Positions 12,080-25,072 of a DNA stretch of 64,000 bases are shown here, one piece after another. Source of the stretch: Macquaria australasica (taxonomy: Eukaryota > Chordata > Actinopteri > Centrarchiformes > Percichthyidae); assembly GCA_005408345.1 (NCBI GenBank), contig SEMN01000347.1, positions 62,001 to 126,000 of the forward strand, given 5' to 3'. The position numbers and the translations under genes are program-made. Below the pieces are notes generated by a model. That model did not search any database and had not been told where the DNA came from. It saw only the letters and a program-made list of their open reading frames with translations. Position 1 is the first letter of the stretch. Every line of letters starts with the position of its first letter.

Positions 12080-13236
12080 ATTGTCCAACATTTTTAGAAA
12101 TATGCTTATTTGCTTTTTTGAAGAAATTTGATACCTCATGTGTGCGTTAAATATGAAGCTACAGACTGGAAACAGGGGTAAACAGCTAACCTGGCTCTCT
12201 TCAAAGTTATGAACATGAACAGATATCCCATCAATGCTTGTTATTAATTCAACTTCTTCCCGTAGTTGTGTGCTTTCTCTCCTCTCTCTCTCTCCCTCCC
12301 CTTCTGTTGCTTTCTGCAGGTGTTTCTGCCTCTGGAGCTGTGGAAGTCTGGATCTGTGGTTGCTGCCGCCTGCTGCCCCCGTGCTCCTGCTCTGCACCCG
12401 TTGTTGCTATTGCTGTTGTTGCTGTTATTATTATTGCTATTATAATGTTGCTCTTAGTGTTGTTTCCGTTGGTGTTAACATCAATGCCATTACCATATCT
12501 ATGCTGTATTGAGCTGCTGTATCTTCTCTTTCCTCCTGCTCTCTCTCTCCCGCTCCCCCCTTCCCCCTTCAACCCAACCGGTCGAGGCAGATGACCGCCC
12601 ACCTTGAGCCTGGTTCTGCTAGAGGTTTCTACCTGTTAAAAGGGAGTTTTTCCTTGCCACTGTCGCATAGTGCTTGCTCATGGTGGGAACTGTTGGGTCT
12701 CTGTAAATATAAAGAGTCGGTCTAGACCTGCTCTATTCGAAAAAGTGCCCTGAGATAACTGTTATGATATGGCGCTATATAAATAAAACTGAATTTAATT
12801 GAACAGTAACATGTTATATCGTGACTGTTTAATCTGTACAAAAACAGAGGGGGAGGTAACCACTGAAACTATTGCCAAACAAATAGCAAGTTTATCTGCC
12901 CAGGATGGAGTCTCCACTATCTGTACAACACAAATTGTTGTTTTACATTGTTATTACTGTACTTATAAAAAAAAAATTAGATGACATGTTAATTAGTGAG
13001 CTTTAGAGACACTTGTAGGCATATTTTTTCAACTTTGGACAGAGCCAGGCTAGCTGTTTCCCCTGCTTCTAGCTAAGCAGCTGCTAAGCTAAATTAAGCT
13101 AAGCTAAGCTAATTGTCTTCTGGCTCTAGCTTCATACTTGACAAACAGACGTGAGAGTGGTATAGATCGTCTCATCTAACTCTCAGCAAGAAAGCAAATA
13201 AGTGTATTTTCCAAAAAAGGTCAAACTATTGCTTTA
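12080..13236 (+). mobile_element. Long-hairpin MITE (family A), split by a nested insertion
   Basis: The left arm (12080 to about 12215) carries the family words aaatatgcttatttgc, gttaaatatgaagctac and gactggaaacagggg. The right arm (12806-13236) carries acatgttatat, gacagagccaggctagctg and the closing ccaaaaaaggtcaaactatt. The right arm is roughly the reverse complement of the left, as in the uninterrupted copies at 43046-43516 and 61440-61907. Between the arms sits an unrelated retroposon tail (12250-12803). Confidence 0.7.
12250..12803 (+). mobile_element. Retroposon 3' end nested in family A MITE
   Basis: The block contains the widespread fish motif ggttctgctagaggtttc, agggagtttttccttgcc, a 'gtctagacctgctctatt' word, 'gccctgagataactg' and 'ggcgctatataaataaa', and ends in a gaatttaattgaa tail. 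That tail is typical of LINE or LINE-mobilised 3' ends. The minus-strand copy at about 23590-23688 has the same words. The 5' part (12250-12590) is pyrimidine-rich and its edge is approximate. Confidence 0.65.
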
Positions 13237-16168
13237 ACTTTATTCAGTTTTTCTAATAATACATCACAAGTCATGATATAGAGTAGTATGAACCAATCTT
13301 AAGCCCATCATGGTACAGTATAATGGATTTTGTTGTTGGGACACCACCTGTGCCACCGTCTGTGGCACATGTGCTGTTATTGGCTTTACTGGGCAGAATT
13401 TTCTGTCTAGATTGGCTTCTCTGTTGAACAGGATGAAGTGGATGGTCCAAGTCTCTGTCAGAGTCTCTAGAGGGACTTTATCACTGATGTTGTCATCTCA
13501 CAACCAGTCGCTCTGAATCCTCTGGAGACCCTGAAGCCAGGTCCCTGTTACCAGAGCAGTCAGCACATCTGGTCAAAGGTGATGATGTTACTCTGTCCTG
13601 GTGAAATGACTGAATAGCCATAGGCTTAATGAAAGAATAAAACATTCACACATAATGCTGTTGTTTTAATCTGGTTGGTCACCAGCCCGGATCCATATCA
13701 CCAATACTATAGATGTTTTCAGTGTAATCCTATTTTCAGCCAAGAGTGAAAGATAGTGTGTGTGTGATGAGTGATTATTGTTGCGGTAGAACAAGTTATC
13801 GCTTACATTGTTTTGGACTTGGCCCACATTATTTTTTCATCTCTTCTCGGCTGGAGAATGCCAACTCGTTCACTGCTCACTGATGCTTCCCAGGCCTGTC
13901 CACTTCTATCACGTCTCCTCTAGTGAGAGGGGAGCACGTCATCTGATGAGCGCATCATCACACTGGCCTACTTTCAACATTTATCCTGGCCGTACCGCTG
14001 TCAAAACAGATGTATGCACCTGTAGCTCGCCAAAGGACAGCTGCTGAAGCCGAGAAACGTACATGTTTTGTGTTTGCCTCATTGCACCCGCAATTCAATG
14101 TACTGATCTACATGAATCCCACACAGATGTACTGGATATGCACAATACAGCCACTTGAGAACAGTCCAGTGTTACAGACCAGTGGCTCTGTGTAAATAAT
14201 GCTTTCCTTACAGAGTTCAAAAGCATGCTGTTCCATATCACTGAATCAGTCGACTGCTGGTCTGGATCTTTCAGCCTCTGGTGAAATCACCGCTGCTCAT
14301 TCACTTTTCTCGTATTATGTCAGCGGGGCCAGATGATGTCTCTGACTGAGATATTATTAGCCTGAATACATTCTCTGGCCTACAGTAGCTTAGCTGTTGT
14401 TTAATGAATTCCATGGCCCGTAGAGTTTATATTTAACTAGCAATTAGGCCTTCGGGGTTTGCTTGTCCACATGGATTCAGTCCAGTTGCTCTAATTGTAC
14501 ATGAACTATAATAGGGGTACCAGTATGTGTAATACAATACAGTGATTACGTATGTTCTCTATGCCTGTACTGTCTTATTCAGGTGTTGTTGAAAACACTG
14601 AACACTGACTGTTCACTATGTCAAACTGCGGGACATTTCTTCTACGTGCAGTAACACTCCTGAATGAGCCCAGTGGAGTTATTCGAGCCCATATTTTGCA
14701 GCAGGGGAGCAGGGGAACGCCTCATTTCTCAGTGTGCTTCACACAAGTGTACACCGCCTCATCACTTAGTTATTACTGTGATTTTCTGTGCTGTTTTTAT
14801 ATGGTCCTGCGGTTCCATTTTGGGAAAGAAAACATCACCTTAAGTTACCATTAAGTAGCTTTAAATTCAGACGAAGGAGTCAACAAAACTCTTGTTTGAC
14901 TTGTGTCAGCAAAAGTGCCCCCTCTTTTCCCCCCAAAAGGGCAAAATCTCACTTTGGAACCAGATCTCTTTGCTCAGGTAATGGCAGATTTGCTGGGTTG
15001 AAACCTTGATGCAGTTCAACCACTTTACTGTACAGACTAATGCAATTTTCCCTGTCAAACATTGGTGCAGATAAAGTGCAGAGATAGCTGAAAGTCTTAA
15101 AGGCACATAATGTGCCTAGCCCTCATTTTCCAGATAGAGGGAGCTACAATCATTGGTAACTCGTTTAGTCATGTCAAAGTGGCATTTAACATATTTATAG
15201 TGACCTTTTCAAATATGTCAACACTATCAGGAACTCCACTGCACCTTGAGTTCTGCTGCAAAGTACAGCTGGACACATTCAAAGTACTCAGTTAAATAAT
15301 CAATTCACATGAGAATCGATGTTGATTCAGTCAAGTTAGATTACAGTGTTTTTTATAAAGCAATTTTCTTACAGTTTAATTAATATAAGCATTGTTTCAA
15401 TATTTGCACTCAGGAAAGCTGAATTTTATGGAGGAAGCGAGGCCAACACACGCATCTTCTTTTAACATGCAATTTCTTGCGGCTCCTACTCCCACATACT
15501 GTAGGATGACGAACGTGGTCCTTCGAGCATTTCCCAGGTGTGTTTCAGGATCTATTTTTGGTTCACAGTATGGAGCAGCAGCTGGACCTCCTGAAACTAG
15601 CAAACCTACCGAAAAACAAAGATCAAGCAGTAGATCGAGAGCTTTGCTTTGTGCTTCATCTCTGTCTTTCCTTCCATAGTCAGATATACCTGGGGCAGCA
15701 GCTCGCTCATCCTCTCCACCCACTCTCCCAAGTACAGGTTAGCACTCACATGCTCCTGTTGATAACTTCCTGGGTGAGGTGCTGCCTCACCCTCCTGAAT
15801 TGCCAGGAAGTGATTTGAAACCAACTAAAACCCCAGTCTCTCTTGATTCTCATGCTGGACTTACTGCTGATGATCTTGATCTTCCAGCACCTCTCCTCAG
15901 CCAACCAGGGACCAGATTCATAAATTAACTACTTTCCACAAACACTGGTATTTATAAAGACAAGAGAGTGTTATGACACATGCATGCTTTCCACTGTGAA
16001 TACAATATGTTAGTGTGCCTCAACATCCTTTTATATTTATGATGATCTTTATTATATCTGAAATTAAGGTTTCCTCATCATCACTGTAAAGTACACAACA
16101 ACAATGTGAGAGAAATATAGTAAGTAACATTTAATCATGTCCTTGATCATATGTGATCAGTTAGGCTG
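13237..16168. other. Intergenic stretch, no gene recognised
   Basis: Several open frames of 60-108 codons overlap on both strands (for example near 15392-15723) without recognisable domains. No splice-linked coding series was seen. Confidence 0.4.
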
Positions 16169-17468
16169 TTAAAGGATAAGTGTCATGTTATTCTGTATTT
16201 TTCTTATTGTCAACAAATCCCATGAAAAGATCCTACTAACAAGTATTGTGTGTATAATCAAAGCCTTATATATCTTATTATATGTAAGATATATAATAAG
16301 ATATATCTTATATATAATAAGATATACCTTATTATATAGGCAGGGGTTTTGAAAGAAAATCAAGACAACTGAGCCCTCCCACACGAGCGACAACTTTTTT
16401 TAAACCTATACTTGTTTACATTTTGGCAAATTGGAACCATTAAAAGTATGCCGAATTAGCTATTAGCCATTTCTGTTTGCAAAGTACAGACATGGATGTG
16501 CAGACAACTATCACTAGATCACTTTGATAGTGAAGAAATCTTAAAAACATCTCTCCCTCCGCGCCCCCCCTTCAACTCTATAGACCTCATTGTTGTCCAA
16601 AACCTATTAAAAACACATGAAGGAGCCACACTGTTGCACTGGGTGACAATTTATCCTGTGTACAATTTATTCTGACTTCATCCTACTGCTCCAGTAAATA
16701 TTCAGTAGAGCACCAAACCAGATGCAGAAAACAGTCTCCAATAAATGCACTATCTAGTCCAGTTTAAGAAACATTTGCAAAAGACTGCAATCCACTGCTG
16801 TTTTTAATATCTATTAGTGTCTGTGGTGGAAATTTGTGTATTTCCTTGTGGAGAAATGAACAAATAAAATGATGATACAACAAACAGTTGTAGTCTTTTG
16901 TATATGTAATAAAGTAGAATAATAAAGAGCAAACAGACTCAGTCTGTTCAGCTGAAGGACAGAGATCATACAGCGTTATCACAATAAATGAGTCTGACCC
17001 TGAGGGCCAGAAACAATCACATACTTATAGTTACAACATGGCATACAGAGGGTAAGGGAGGAACATCTATCAACCTTGAGCTAAATCATATCTTGAGCTA
17101 ATGAGCACAGAAAGGAGGACTGTTCTCTTTTCACTTCCTGTAACAAGCAAAGTTCTTTCTCACAAACCAAATGTATTAAACCTCAAACGTACCAAGATGT
17201 CCCAAGGACACCAGATGTTCCTCAGATAAAACTTTCACATGGAAAAACATCTGAACAGTCTTTCAAAACAGGTTAATACAAAGTTATATGTAAAGATAGA
17301 TTTTGCTCTTACAGTGTCCCCTTCTTAAAGATTTACGTCTTCAATAGTAACGAATGGGCTTGGGGTTGAGGGCCACAGACACGTTAGGGAAATTAACTTA
17401 TTGTCATTTTTGTTATTTTCATAGGATTTGTTACCAACAAGAAAAATGTCACCAGCTGTATCCTTTAA
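16169..17468. mobile_element. TTAA-flanked inverted-repeat element
   Basis: The left end reads TTAAAGGATAAGTGTCATG... and carries TTTTTCTT and AACAAATCCCATGAAAA. The right end, read on the other strand, gives TTAAAGGATACAGCTGGTGACA, TTTTTCTTG and AACAAATCCTATGAAAA. So the ends are imperfect inverted repeats of about 60 bases, each bounded by TTAA (16169-16172 and 17465-17468). TTAA targets are used by piggyBac-type transposases, but the termini do not start with the usual CCC, so the superfamily is open. No transposase frame is visible inside. Confidence 0.55.
16243..16340. repeat. AT-rich palindromic cluster
   Basis: A run of interleaved palindromes built from tatcttattatat and ataagatata units can fold into a long hairpin or cruciform. 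It lies inside the TTAA-flanked element near its left end. Confidence 0.7.
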
Positions 17469-18157
17469 GGCTCACAATATATAGGAACAGTTTGTAATGA
17501 CACACACTTGCTGCATTGGCTCTGTTAATGCAAGAATAAGGACTGAACAAGACTGGTCTGATGATCACCATTTATGTCTAAACCAGGATAGGGATGTGCT
17601 TATCCTTCATGGTGAATTATGCGAGTTGGGGCTTATGCATATGTGCACAGTCTCAAGTTAAATAAATCCTGGTAGGTAGCGTAACTGCATCAAGAGTCAC
17701 TGGAACTGTATGTTCTCATGTAAATTGCTGAGAAAAAAAAAATGAATGCAGATTTATTTCACAGGGTTTTAGACTCGTCCCTGACTGACCTAACATGCAC
17801 AAGCAACTTTCTGTGCACTGATGCATGAAGATGATTGGTCAATCGGAGGGTGAATTTGTCAAAAGCAGCTATGAGGGTTGAATACACTGCAACAAAACAT
17901 CCCTCCAACCAGTCGTTTGGTCTGAGATACAGAATAACACAAAATTTCAAATTATCTCACCAAATGAAAGGGATATAATGACTGTGGCTATTAAGTATCC
18001 CAATTTCTCCTCTGCAAACCAGACTTTTCCTTTTACCAGAGGATTTGGAATTGTTTTCTATTATCCTTCGACTCAAAAAAAAAAACAATAATCATTTCAG
18101 CTGATTAGCATTGTTATCTGACTGATGGCAAGATCACTAACCCTCAACCTAACACAA
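17469..18157. other. Intergenic stretch, nothing recognised
   Basis: AT-rich sequence with no coding or RNA signal. Confidence 0.4.
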
Positions 18158-18767
18158 CACTGTAAAACATGATACAGGAACGTAGTGGAAAATCAACTAA
18201 TCTTTTGTCATTAACTTAATGTAAGTATATAGGTTTTATCAGTGTCAAGTTAATTTTACTTAAAATGGCTAGTTTTTATTTTCAGACCACTTCAGAACTT
18301 ATTAACAGGTTCTTCTGACTTGAAGCCTTTTGACTTGAAATAATGAGTTGAATGAATGTACTACTGAGAGTTCACTAAACTCATCAAATTAATTTTTTAA
18401 ACAAACATGATCTGCATATTTAGCAGACTTCCCAGCATGCATTGTTTCAGAGTTAAAACTCTCCAGAGAACCTTCTCTTCTAATGGTTGTTTATGTTCAT
18501 AATAATGAACACAGTGCAAACCACAATAAAAATTAGTATCGAATTCTGTCCCTTCCCCAGTATGCTTCAAATTTAACAAGTTATTAAACTATTTGTTAAC
18601 TATTTTATCTCAAGTTCAGTGAACATAACTCATTTGGTTCACATTTTTAATACCTTTGCGATGACTTTGAACTAATTATTCAACTTTAGTTCAATTAACT
18701 CTCATTTTTAAGGCAGCAGGGAAACTTGTGTTTGTAAGTTGAACCAGTTTAAAATGTTTTTACATTG
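18158..18767. mobile_element. Probable AT-rich non-autonomous DNA element
   Basis: The left edge CACTGTAAAACAT is roughly the inverse of the right edge ATGTTTTTACATTG. The interior is rich in 'aacttaa/ttgaact' words typical of a common fish dispersed repeat. The ends are imperfect and no clear target duplication was found. Confidence 0.35.
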
Positions 18768-20078
18768 AAGAGGGAGGGGATCTACATATTCTATTGTTTA
18801 ACAGTGCTTAGCTATAACAGTGATTCCTCTTAATCTGAAAATTCAGACTAATAGATTTACTGAGCGTTGGATAAAATGGTTTACAAACAGATTTTATTTA
18901 ATAATATACATCAATGTCATCTACCTTCTGTAAATAGTTATAGTCCTCTTTTATGGCTTTTTAAATTTTATTTTGTTGTCATTGTCTCATCTACCTTACC
19001 TGGTCTTCACTTGTGTTTTTGAAGGAATAAAGGAGACTTGCACGAAATAAAATGGAACACAGATCGGGTTTGACAGGTTTACTAAATATACTAATAACAA
19101 TATGGCAAAACAACTTAAGAAACAAAAAATAGCTTAACCATCATATTGATTTCTTGTTATTCCTGATACTTCCTTCAGACACCTACTTGACACTTCCACC
19201 CAGAGCAATAAAGTGAGCCAGTATGGTTCAATGCTCCGATCATTACAATTTCACTGGAGGATTGACTATAGCAGATATCCATTAAGAGATGCCCTCCTTC
19301 AAGGAAAGTTCCTTACATTAGTTATTTTTTAATGATATATTTTTTTTAAATTTAAAGTACCTTTGTTGTGCCTATGTCTGTAAACAATTTCTGACATTAA
19401 TGATGTTGAAACTAGACTTTTAATGTATAGGATTAGAAAGTAGTACGATGCCATATTGATGTTAACAGCCAGACAGCTTTTAGCTGAGAAAAATTTAAAT
19501 GTCAAGGCCCTTTATTAAATTTAAAATTATTTTTAAAAATGAAGGACATTTTACAGGTGTTTGACTGACACTATTCTTTAATTCTAAGTGATTCACACCA
19601 AAATCTGATGTTAAGGCAGCCATTGATGTTTTAAATGAAACAAAGTGTTTGTCCTTTCACACTCAAATATCTCATACAAAAATACAAAAATCAATAAGCC
19701 CAGTGGAGTGCTTTTCTGGGCCATCCCTTACTGAAATAAGAAAAATGCTCCACTAAACAACAAAATGGATCCAGAAATTCAAGGAACAACGCTGTATTTT
19801 AAAGGTTTGAAGTGGACTGAAAATGTTCCTTTAAACAAACAATTACAGTTTCACCCATATAATGACAGAAACATATATGATATTTGCCATGATGTTCACT
19901 TCGCCTTTAGAGAGAAAAAAAAAGCTGACCAATTCAACTCTAAGTACAAAAGCATTTAGAGTAGTTCCCTCCTCATAGGTTGACATATTTGGACTGCTGA
20001 CTTGGAAAATTCATCCATTTGGCAGAATTTTGTCCTATTTTAAGAGAAATTAAGTTTTAAGGACTAAGTGACAAGGTA
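18768..20078. other. Intergenic stretch, nothing recognised
   Basis: The only open frame of note is 64 codons (19765-19959), without recognisable motifs. Confidence 0.4.
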
Positions 20079-20232
20079 AAGGAATAGTTTGATACTTTGG
20101 GAAATATACTTAATCTCTTTCTTGCCGAGATTTAGATGAGAAGATTGATAGAACTCTTATGTCTGTACAATAAATATGAAGGTACAGCCAGCAGCTGGTT
20201 AGCTTTGTTAGTTAGTTAGTTAGTTAGTTTTC
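20079..20232 (+). mobile_element. Left-arm fragment of the family A MITE
   Basis: It shows ggaatagtttgatactttgggaa, 'agatgagaagattgat', 'aaatatgaaggtacag' and 'cagcagctggttagct', the left-arm words of the family. It ends in a TTAG/GTTA tandem (about 20206-20230) with no right arm following. Confidence 0.7.
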
Positions 20233-22745
20233 GATCTCCACCAACTCCTGTAGGAAATATCTGGCTCTTCAGCTGTTAAATGCTCCTCTACAGTATGTTC
20301 ACCAGCTCCTTAGTCACTAACTTTGCAGGTAGCGTATAGTGGGTATATCAGAGCAGTGAGACTGAACCAAAACAGTACAGTTGCAGGCCCTAAAAACCAA
20401 AACAATCAGCTAAAATATGCTGAAATGCTCCGTAGAGCTGAGGGGAACTGCAGAGTAGGGTGACAATTCTCTGTGGATTCATCATTGCAAGCGACTCCTT
20501 TCACATTACACATAGTCATGTGATCCATAATATGAAAAATACTGTTAAAGCCCCGTTTAAAGGTTTGACAAATGAGTCAAACATTAGGATTACTGCATTC
20601 TTGACATATTGACACCCAATCTATGGCCAAATGCATCCCATATACTGCTAACCAAACACACACTAGAATAGCTAGGTTGGTGCTTAGATGCTCAAACAGT
20701 ACAAATACTGTATGTTGCTAAAATGCCTCTTTATGGCTGTCAGCTAGATTTTGATTTATTTAATCTTCACATTCCTCAGAAATGTACTGTCTTGCAGAAG
20801 TCCTACCTTCTTGTTTGAACAATTGGAATAAACAGTATACTAACAGTATACAGCATATTCACAAGTCACAACTATCCATTTGGTTAGCAACAAACATGCG
20901 TAATTAAGGTTTTAAATAGACATTGAAGTATGAACTGATGAGAAATGGCTACATGATTTTGATCTTCATACTTTGATCTTATTCGTGAAGCTACTGTACC
21001 TAATTGAAACAAATACATTTAGCATTTGTAGCCTATTACAGATGGACTCTCTGTAGGGATCCCAGGAAGACCAGCTAAGTTGGCAGTAATTGTGATCCTA
21101 ATACAACAAGAACATGATGTTGTCTTTTTACACCATGAGCTCCTATTTTGTTTTCCAAAGATATGCATACATGCTCGATAGTTCTTTTCTCCACACATGA
21201 AAATGGTAACTTGGGTTGTTTATAATAGGACTGGTGCTTCAAGGCTCACACCAAACAACATAACAGTGAGTAATATTCACAGAAAGCATTGGAAAAAAGC
21301 ATGAGCATACACACAAACCCTGCACAGCAACTCAAAATGTATCAACATTAGAGATTCAGATGCTTTGTAGTTTTTGTCCATTCCAGAAAAGCAAGTCCAC
21401 ATATGGCACTTTGCTGGTTGGATTAGTTCCTTATTCAACATGCTATGTCCATATTATTTCGTAACAATAGAGTTCTATTGTTGACACTTGAAATATGTAA
21501 ATTGGTAAATCTATAGCACTGTCCAATCAAGAGCAATCAACTATGTAACCAGGAAGTCACTGTAGCATTACAAACTAACTAACTTCCAAAAATGACAGTT
21601 TTAGAGGCACAAAAGATATATCTTTGTAATACTTTATTTATGTCTGCAAACATGGAGAAATATGTGTTTCACTTAGTTGGACTGAGAGGAAAATATCAGA
21701 TTTATGCTAACCTAACTGACATTATATACTCATTAAGTCAAATGTTATTGGCAGAAAGTTTTGTGAGTTTTTAAAATCTTCAAGATTTACATTATTATTA
21801 AACAGCATTTATCAAGTTTCACGTCACATATGTCAACCCTATTCCTTATTACCTATTTTACTCTTCACCCAAAACGGTTCATATTTTAGCAAGCTAATGT
21901 TAATGTGAGTTCTGTCTGTTGGTTCATTTAGCTACAGTTACACCTGGGTGTAAATATTTAGTAACAACTAATCTCTATGTAAGAAGTAGTTTGTGTGGTG
22001 CCACCTGTTTTAATTTAGTCATGCGTAAACCTCCACTAAGTATTACAATTATGTTAAAACTAGGCTACATTTGAACTTACGAAACAACTGCTGCAACTGG
22101 CTCCTGCACCTTGATTTTTCCTTATCAGTGTTTTATTTCTGTCCATAGATGAAAAGGCTGTGTAGGTCAAAGGAAGCCTCAGTAAGGAGATGCTACACCA
22201 TGCTCACACAAAATGTCAAGTCTGAAAACACAAAGAGAAAGTGCTCAAACTTTCCATTATAGGCAACAACCTGGCTATAAACTGGCTTGGTGTGTTAAAC
22301 ATTCATGTCTCCAGAGACAGTTTGCAGAGTGACATCTGGTATCTGCTCAGTAAAAGCCAGCTGCACCGTGAAGGCACTGTATGTTATATAATATTGCAAT
22401 ATAATATAGTATAGTATATGTTGAGGGATGAGAGGGATGAGTTTCTCATTTCCTTCCCCAGTCTCTCAGTGGAGTGACCTCCTGTCATCTCTAGACCAGG
22501 ATATGACAAGACAAAATAAAACTTTAATGATCTCAGTTGGGGGATTGTGCCAAAGCAGAAGGAGATAGTAGTAGACTCAGGAAGGGGGAAAAAATAAAAT
22601 GCAGTCACTCTGCATGAATGACAAATATAGTGCAGACATTAGAAGGTTGGTGGAGTGCAAAGATGGCATGTTCATGCTATTGGGACAGAATATCATGATT
22701 ATTAGTTGCTTTGCTTCCATCTAGTGGCATGATACATACAGTACA
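20233..22745. other. Intergenic stretch, no gene recognised
   Basis: AT-rich sequence; open frames do not exceed about 75 codons and lack features. No repeat boundary could be defined by eye. Confidence 0.4.
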
Positions 22746-22950
22746 ACACTTACAAAAAGGCTTGAATACATTTATGTCATAATATGCCCAGCATGCACAA
22801 TACCAGGACCCTGAAACTGAAGCAGCTAAATTTAATTCAACCATTGTTAATTGTATTATTTACACCTGTGCTTTTCCTACTGAGACATGTAAAAATGTCT
22901 TTTGTAGCATTGAGGCTGTCATAAATGTATTCAAGCCTCTTTGTAAGTGT
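22746..22950. repeat. Inverted repeat, 31-base arms with one mismatch
   Basis: Bases 22746-22776 and 22920-22950 are reverse complements except at one position and are separated by 143 bases. This resembles the ends of a small MITE or a hairpin-forming locus; flanking target duplications are not obvious. Confidence 0.75.
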
Positions 22951-23264
22951 TGGTAGTAGTGGTAATGTAAGAGGGGCAAGTGCTGCTCTTTCAAAAGCCT
23001 TTCAAAAACAACAACACTAAACCAGTGTAATACCAGTGTATATAAGCAATGATCACCTGTGAAATTTCCAACTCATGAAGAACTCTTAACTATTGCATTT
23101 TAAACTGTATGCATTTGGCTGGTTTAATACCTGAAATTTTACAAATGGACAACTGTGTATTTTTATAAATGTGTATTGTGTGTGTGTCTTGTTGTAAGGT
23201 ACTGTTTGTACACTCAATAGTGTCGTTTATCTTAAAATCACCCCATTTTATATTGAATGTAATT

Positions 23265-23736
23265 CAGTGGTGGGATGTAACTCAGTACAGTTACTCAAGT
23301 ACTATGCTTAAGTACAATTTTGAGGTACATGTACTTTACTTGATTAAATGACACAACCATATATATATATAGTAATTAACATTATCTCCACATAAAAAAA
23401 ACAACAACATTGAAATTCTACTTACACGTTAATGCATCTGTAATAATAATCCAATGCATTAGTAATCATAATCCAATATTATAATTACACAGATTTTTCT
23501 ACACAATGAGTACTTGTAAATTTAAGTGCATTTAGAGGATAATACTTAGGTACTTTATCTTAGGTAAGAGTTTGAGTCAAGAGTCAATTCTGTTCAGTTT
23601 CATTTTATTTATATAGTGCCAAATCCTAACAGAAGTTATCTCAGGGCACTTTTCATATAGAGCAGGTCTCGACAGTACTCTTTATATTGTGGTATTGATA
23701 CTTTTACTTAAGATGAGAATACTTCTTCCATCACTG
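23265..23736 (+). mobile_element. hAT-like non-autonomous element with nested retroposon
   Basis: The start CAGTGGTGGGATGTAACTCA and the end ACTTCTTCCATCACTG are the termini of a very common fish hAT-type repeat ('taactcaagtac...acttaagtac'). The flanks ATGTAATT and ATGGAATC agree at 6 of 8 positions, consistent with an aged 8-base duplication. A minus-strand retroposon tail (about 23590-23688) interrupts it, after which the original element resumes. Confidence 0.7.
23590..23688 (-). mobile_element. Retroposon 3' tail, minus strand
   Basis: Read on the minus strand it gives the words 'agagcaggtct', 'gccctgagataacttctg' (approximately) and 'atataaataaaatgaaactgaac', matching the 3' end of the insertion at 12250-12803 in opposite orientation. 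Confidence 0.7.
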
Positions 23737-23744
23737 ATGGAATC

Positions 23745-24908
23745 CTTACTGACATTAATTTCAATGTCCTCCATAGGGCACTACAGAGCACTCTACTCTA
23801 TGTTAATGCTAATATAGGCATTGGTATTTGGCTTACCAGATCCAGAGATGTTACAATAACAATGACAATTCTTCTCCTACATCTGGTTATCATTTGTAAA
23901 GCAATATAATTATAATATGACTTCTGTTCTGCTTTCTTTGCTGTGATGCTTCAATACATCAGAGACAATAGCATATTATTTTGAATATAGCATAGTCTAT
24001 TTTATTACAAATAGTCGCACATTTAGCACATGATGTTTCACCTCCTGATCAGATATCCCCTGGGAAGTTTACCTCGATTAGAAATGTGGTGCACTGATGG
24101 CTGTATGATATGTGTTTCTGAAGTTTAAGAGCAAACCTTTTGCACTGTGTGCATTTTGCTATTGCACATGCCTTATTGGTCTGACTGATACTACAGTGCC
24201 ACAAACAACTGCTGGTGTGCAGATCTTTTCTGTGAGGGACGTTTATTTGCAGAACAGGGCAGAGTTTTAGAGGCAGCTTTCTGCCTGTCTGCTTTGTCTT
24301 GGAGCAGGGTCCTCCATATACATTGCCGAGCCTGTAGGAAATGTCCTCACTTCGTGGCAGAGATAATTGGCAGGCAGGCAGCTGAAGTGAGAGATACCAC
24401 AGGAAGATGAAAACAGATGGGATGAACATGTGATGGTTGCCTCTCACTGGGGTAAAGGTTAATTAAAAAATGTGTTACAACCCCAAGGTTCATCCAAAGT
24501 GCATGAAACAAAGAAAACCCAAGGTAAGCAATAACTTAACATTAAACAATAGATCTATTTTGTAAACATTATCTTTACAGCTGATATCTACCCCCCCCCC
24601 CACACACACACCCACGCATATCACACCCCCACTGGGCTATAGGATCTGAACACCTGTTTTATTGTGGAGCTACAAAAAGGAACGGCTCTTCAGATGTCAC
24701 TCTGAGAGACTGTTAGTGTTCCTGTTACTTTATAGCAGTTTACACCATTGGATATGGTGCCAGCAGCCAGTTTTGTTTTCTTGGGGTCTGTAATTCCCAG
24801 CGTAGATTTTCATGTTTGTACTAGTGTGTGTATAATATATACACACAAATACATTAATAAAATATGTATTACATAAAATAACAAGATAATAAGTAATTTT
24901 GCACTGAC
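23745..24908. other. Intergenic, downstream of the hatching-enzyme array
   Basis: It holds a C run followed by CA repeats near 24590-24612 and one featureless 132-codon minus-strand frame (24049-24447). No supported gene. Confidence 0.45.
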
Positions 24909-24914
24909 TTTATT
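24909..24914 (-). other. Candidate poly(A) signal, hatching enzyme copy 1
   Basis: AATAAA on the minus strand, about 160 bases after the stop codon. The sequence around it (ttattacag) is shared with the other two copies at 28482 and 32066, although this 3' flank is otherwise diverged from theirs. Confidence 0.5.
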
Positions 24915-25072
24915 ACAGAATATTGAAAGAATATAGTAACAGCAACTGAAATCAAAAGTATAGTTGCTTTTAAATTATTACAGCCAAATGGGGAAAAAAA
25001 GTGAATTTGTTGCATTTGGTATTGAGCTCATTTGTTTTCCTTAAACACAACTTTACATCAGAAGAATTTTTT

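Noticed and set aside
12234..12602. Open frames of over 90 codons on both strands in the CT-rich block
   Set aside because: Low-complexity pyrimidine sequence within the nested retroposon; the frames arise from simple composition.
15392..15723. Overlapping frames of 95 and 108 codons on opposite strands
   Set aside because: No similarity to a family I recognise and no exon partners; I could not choose a coding strand.
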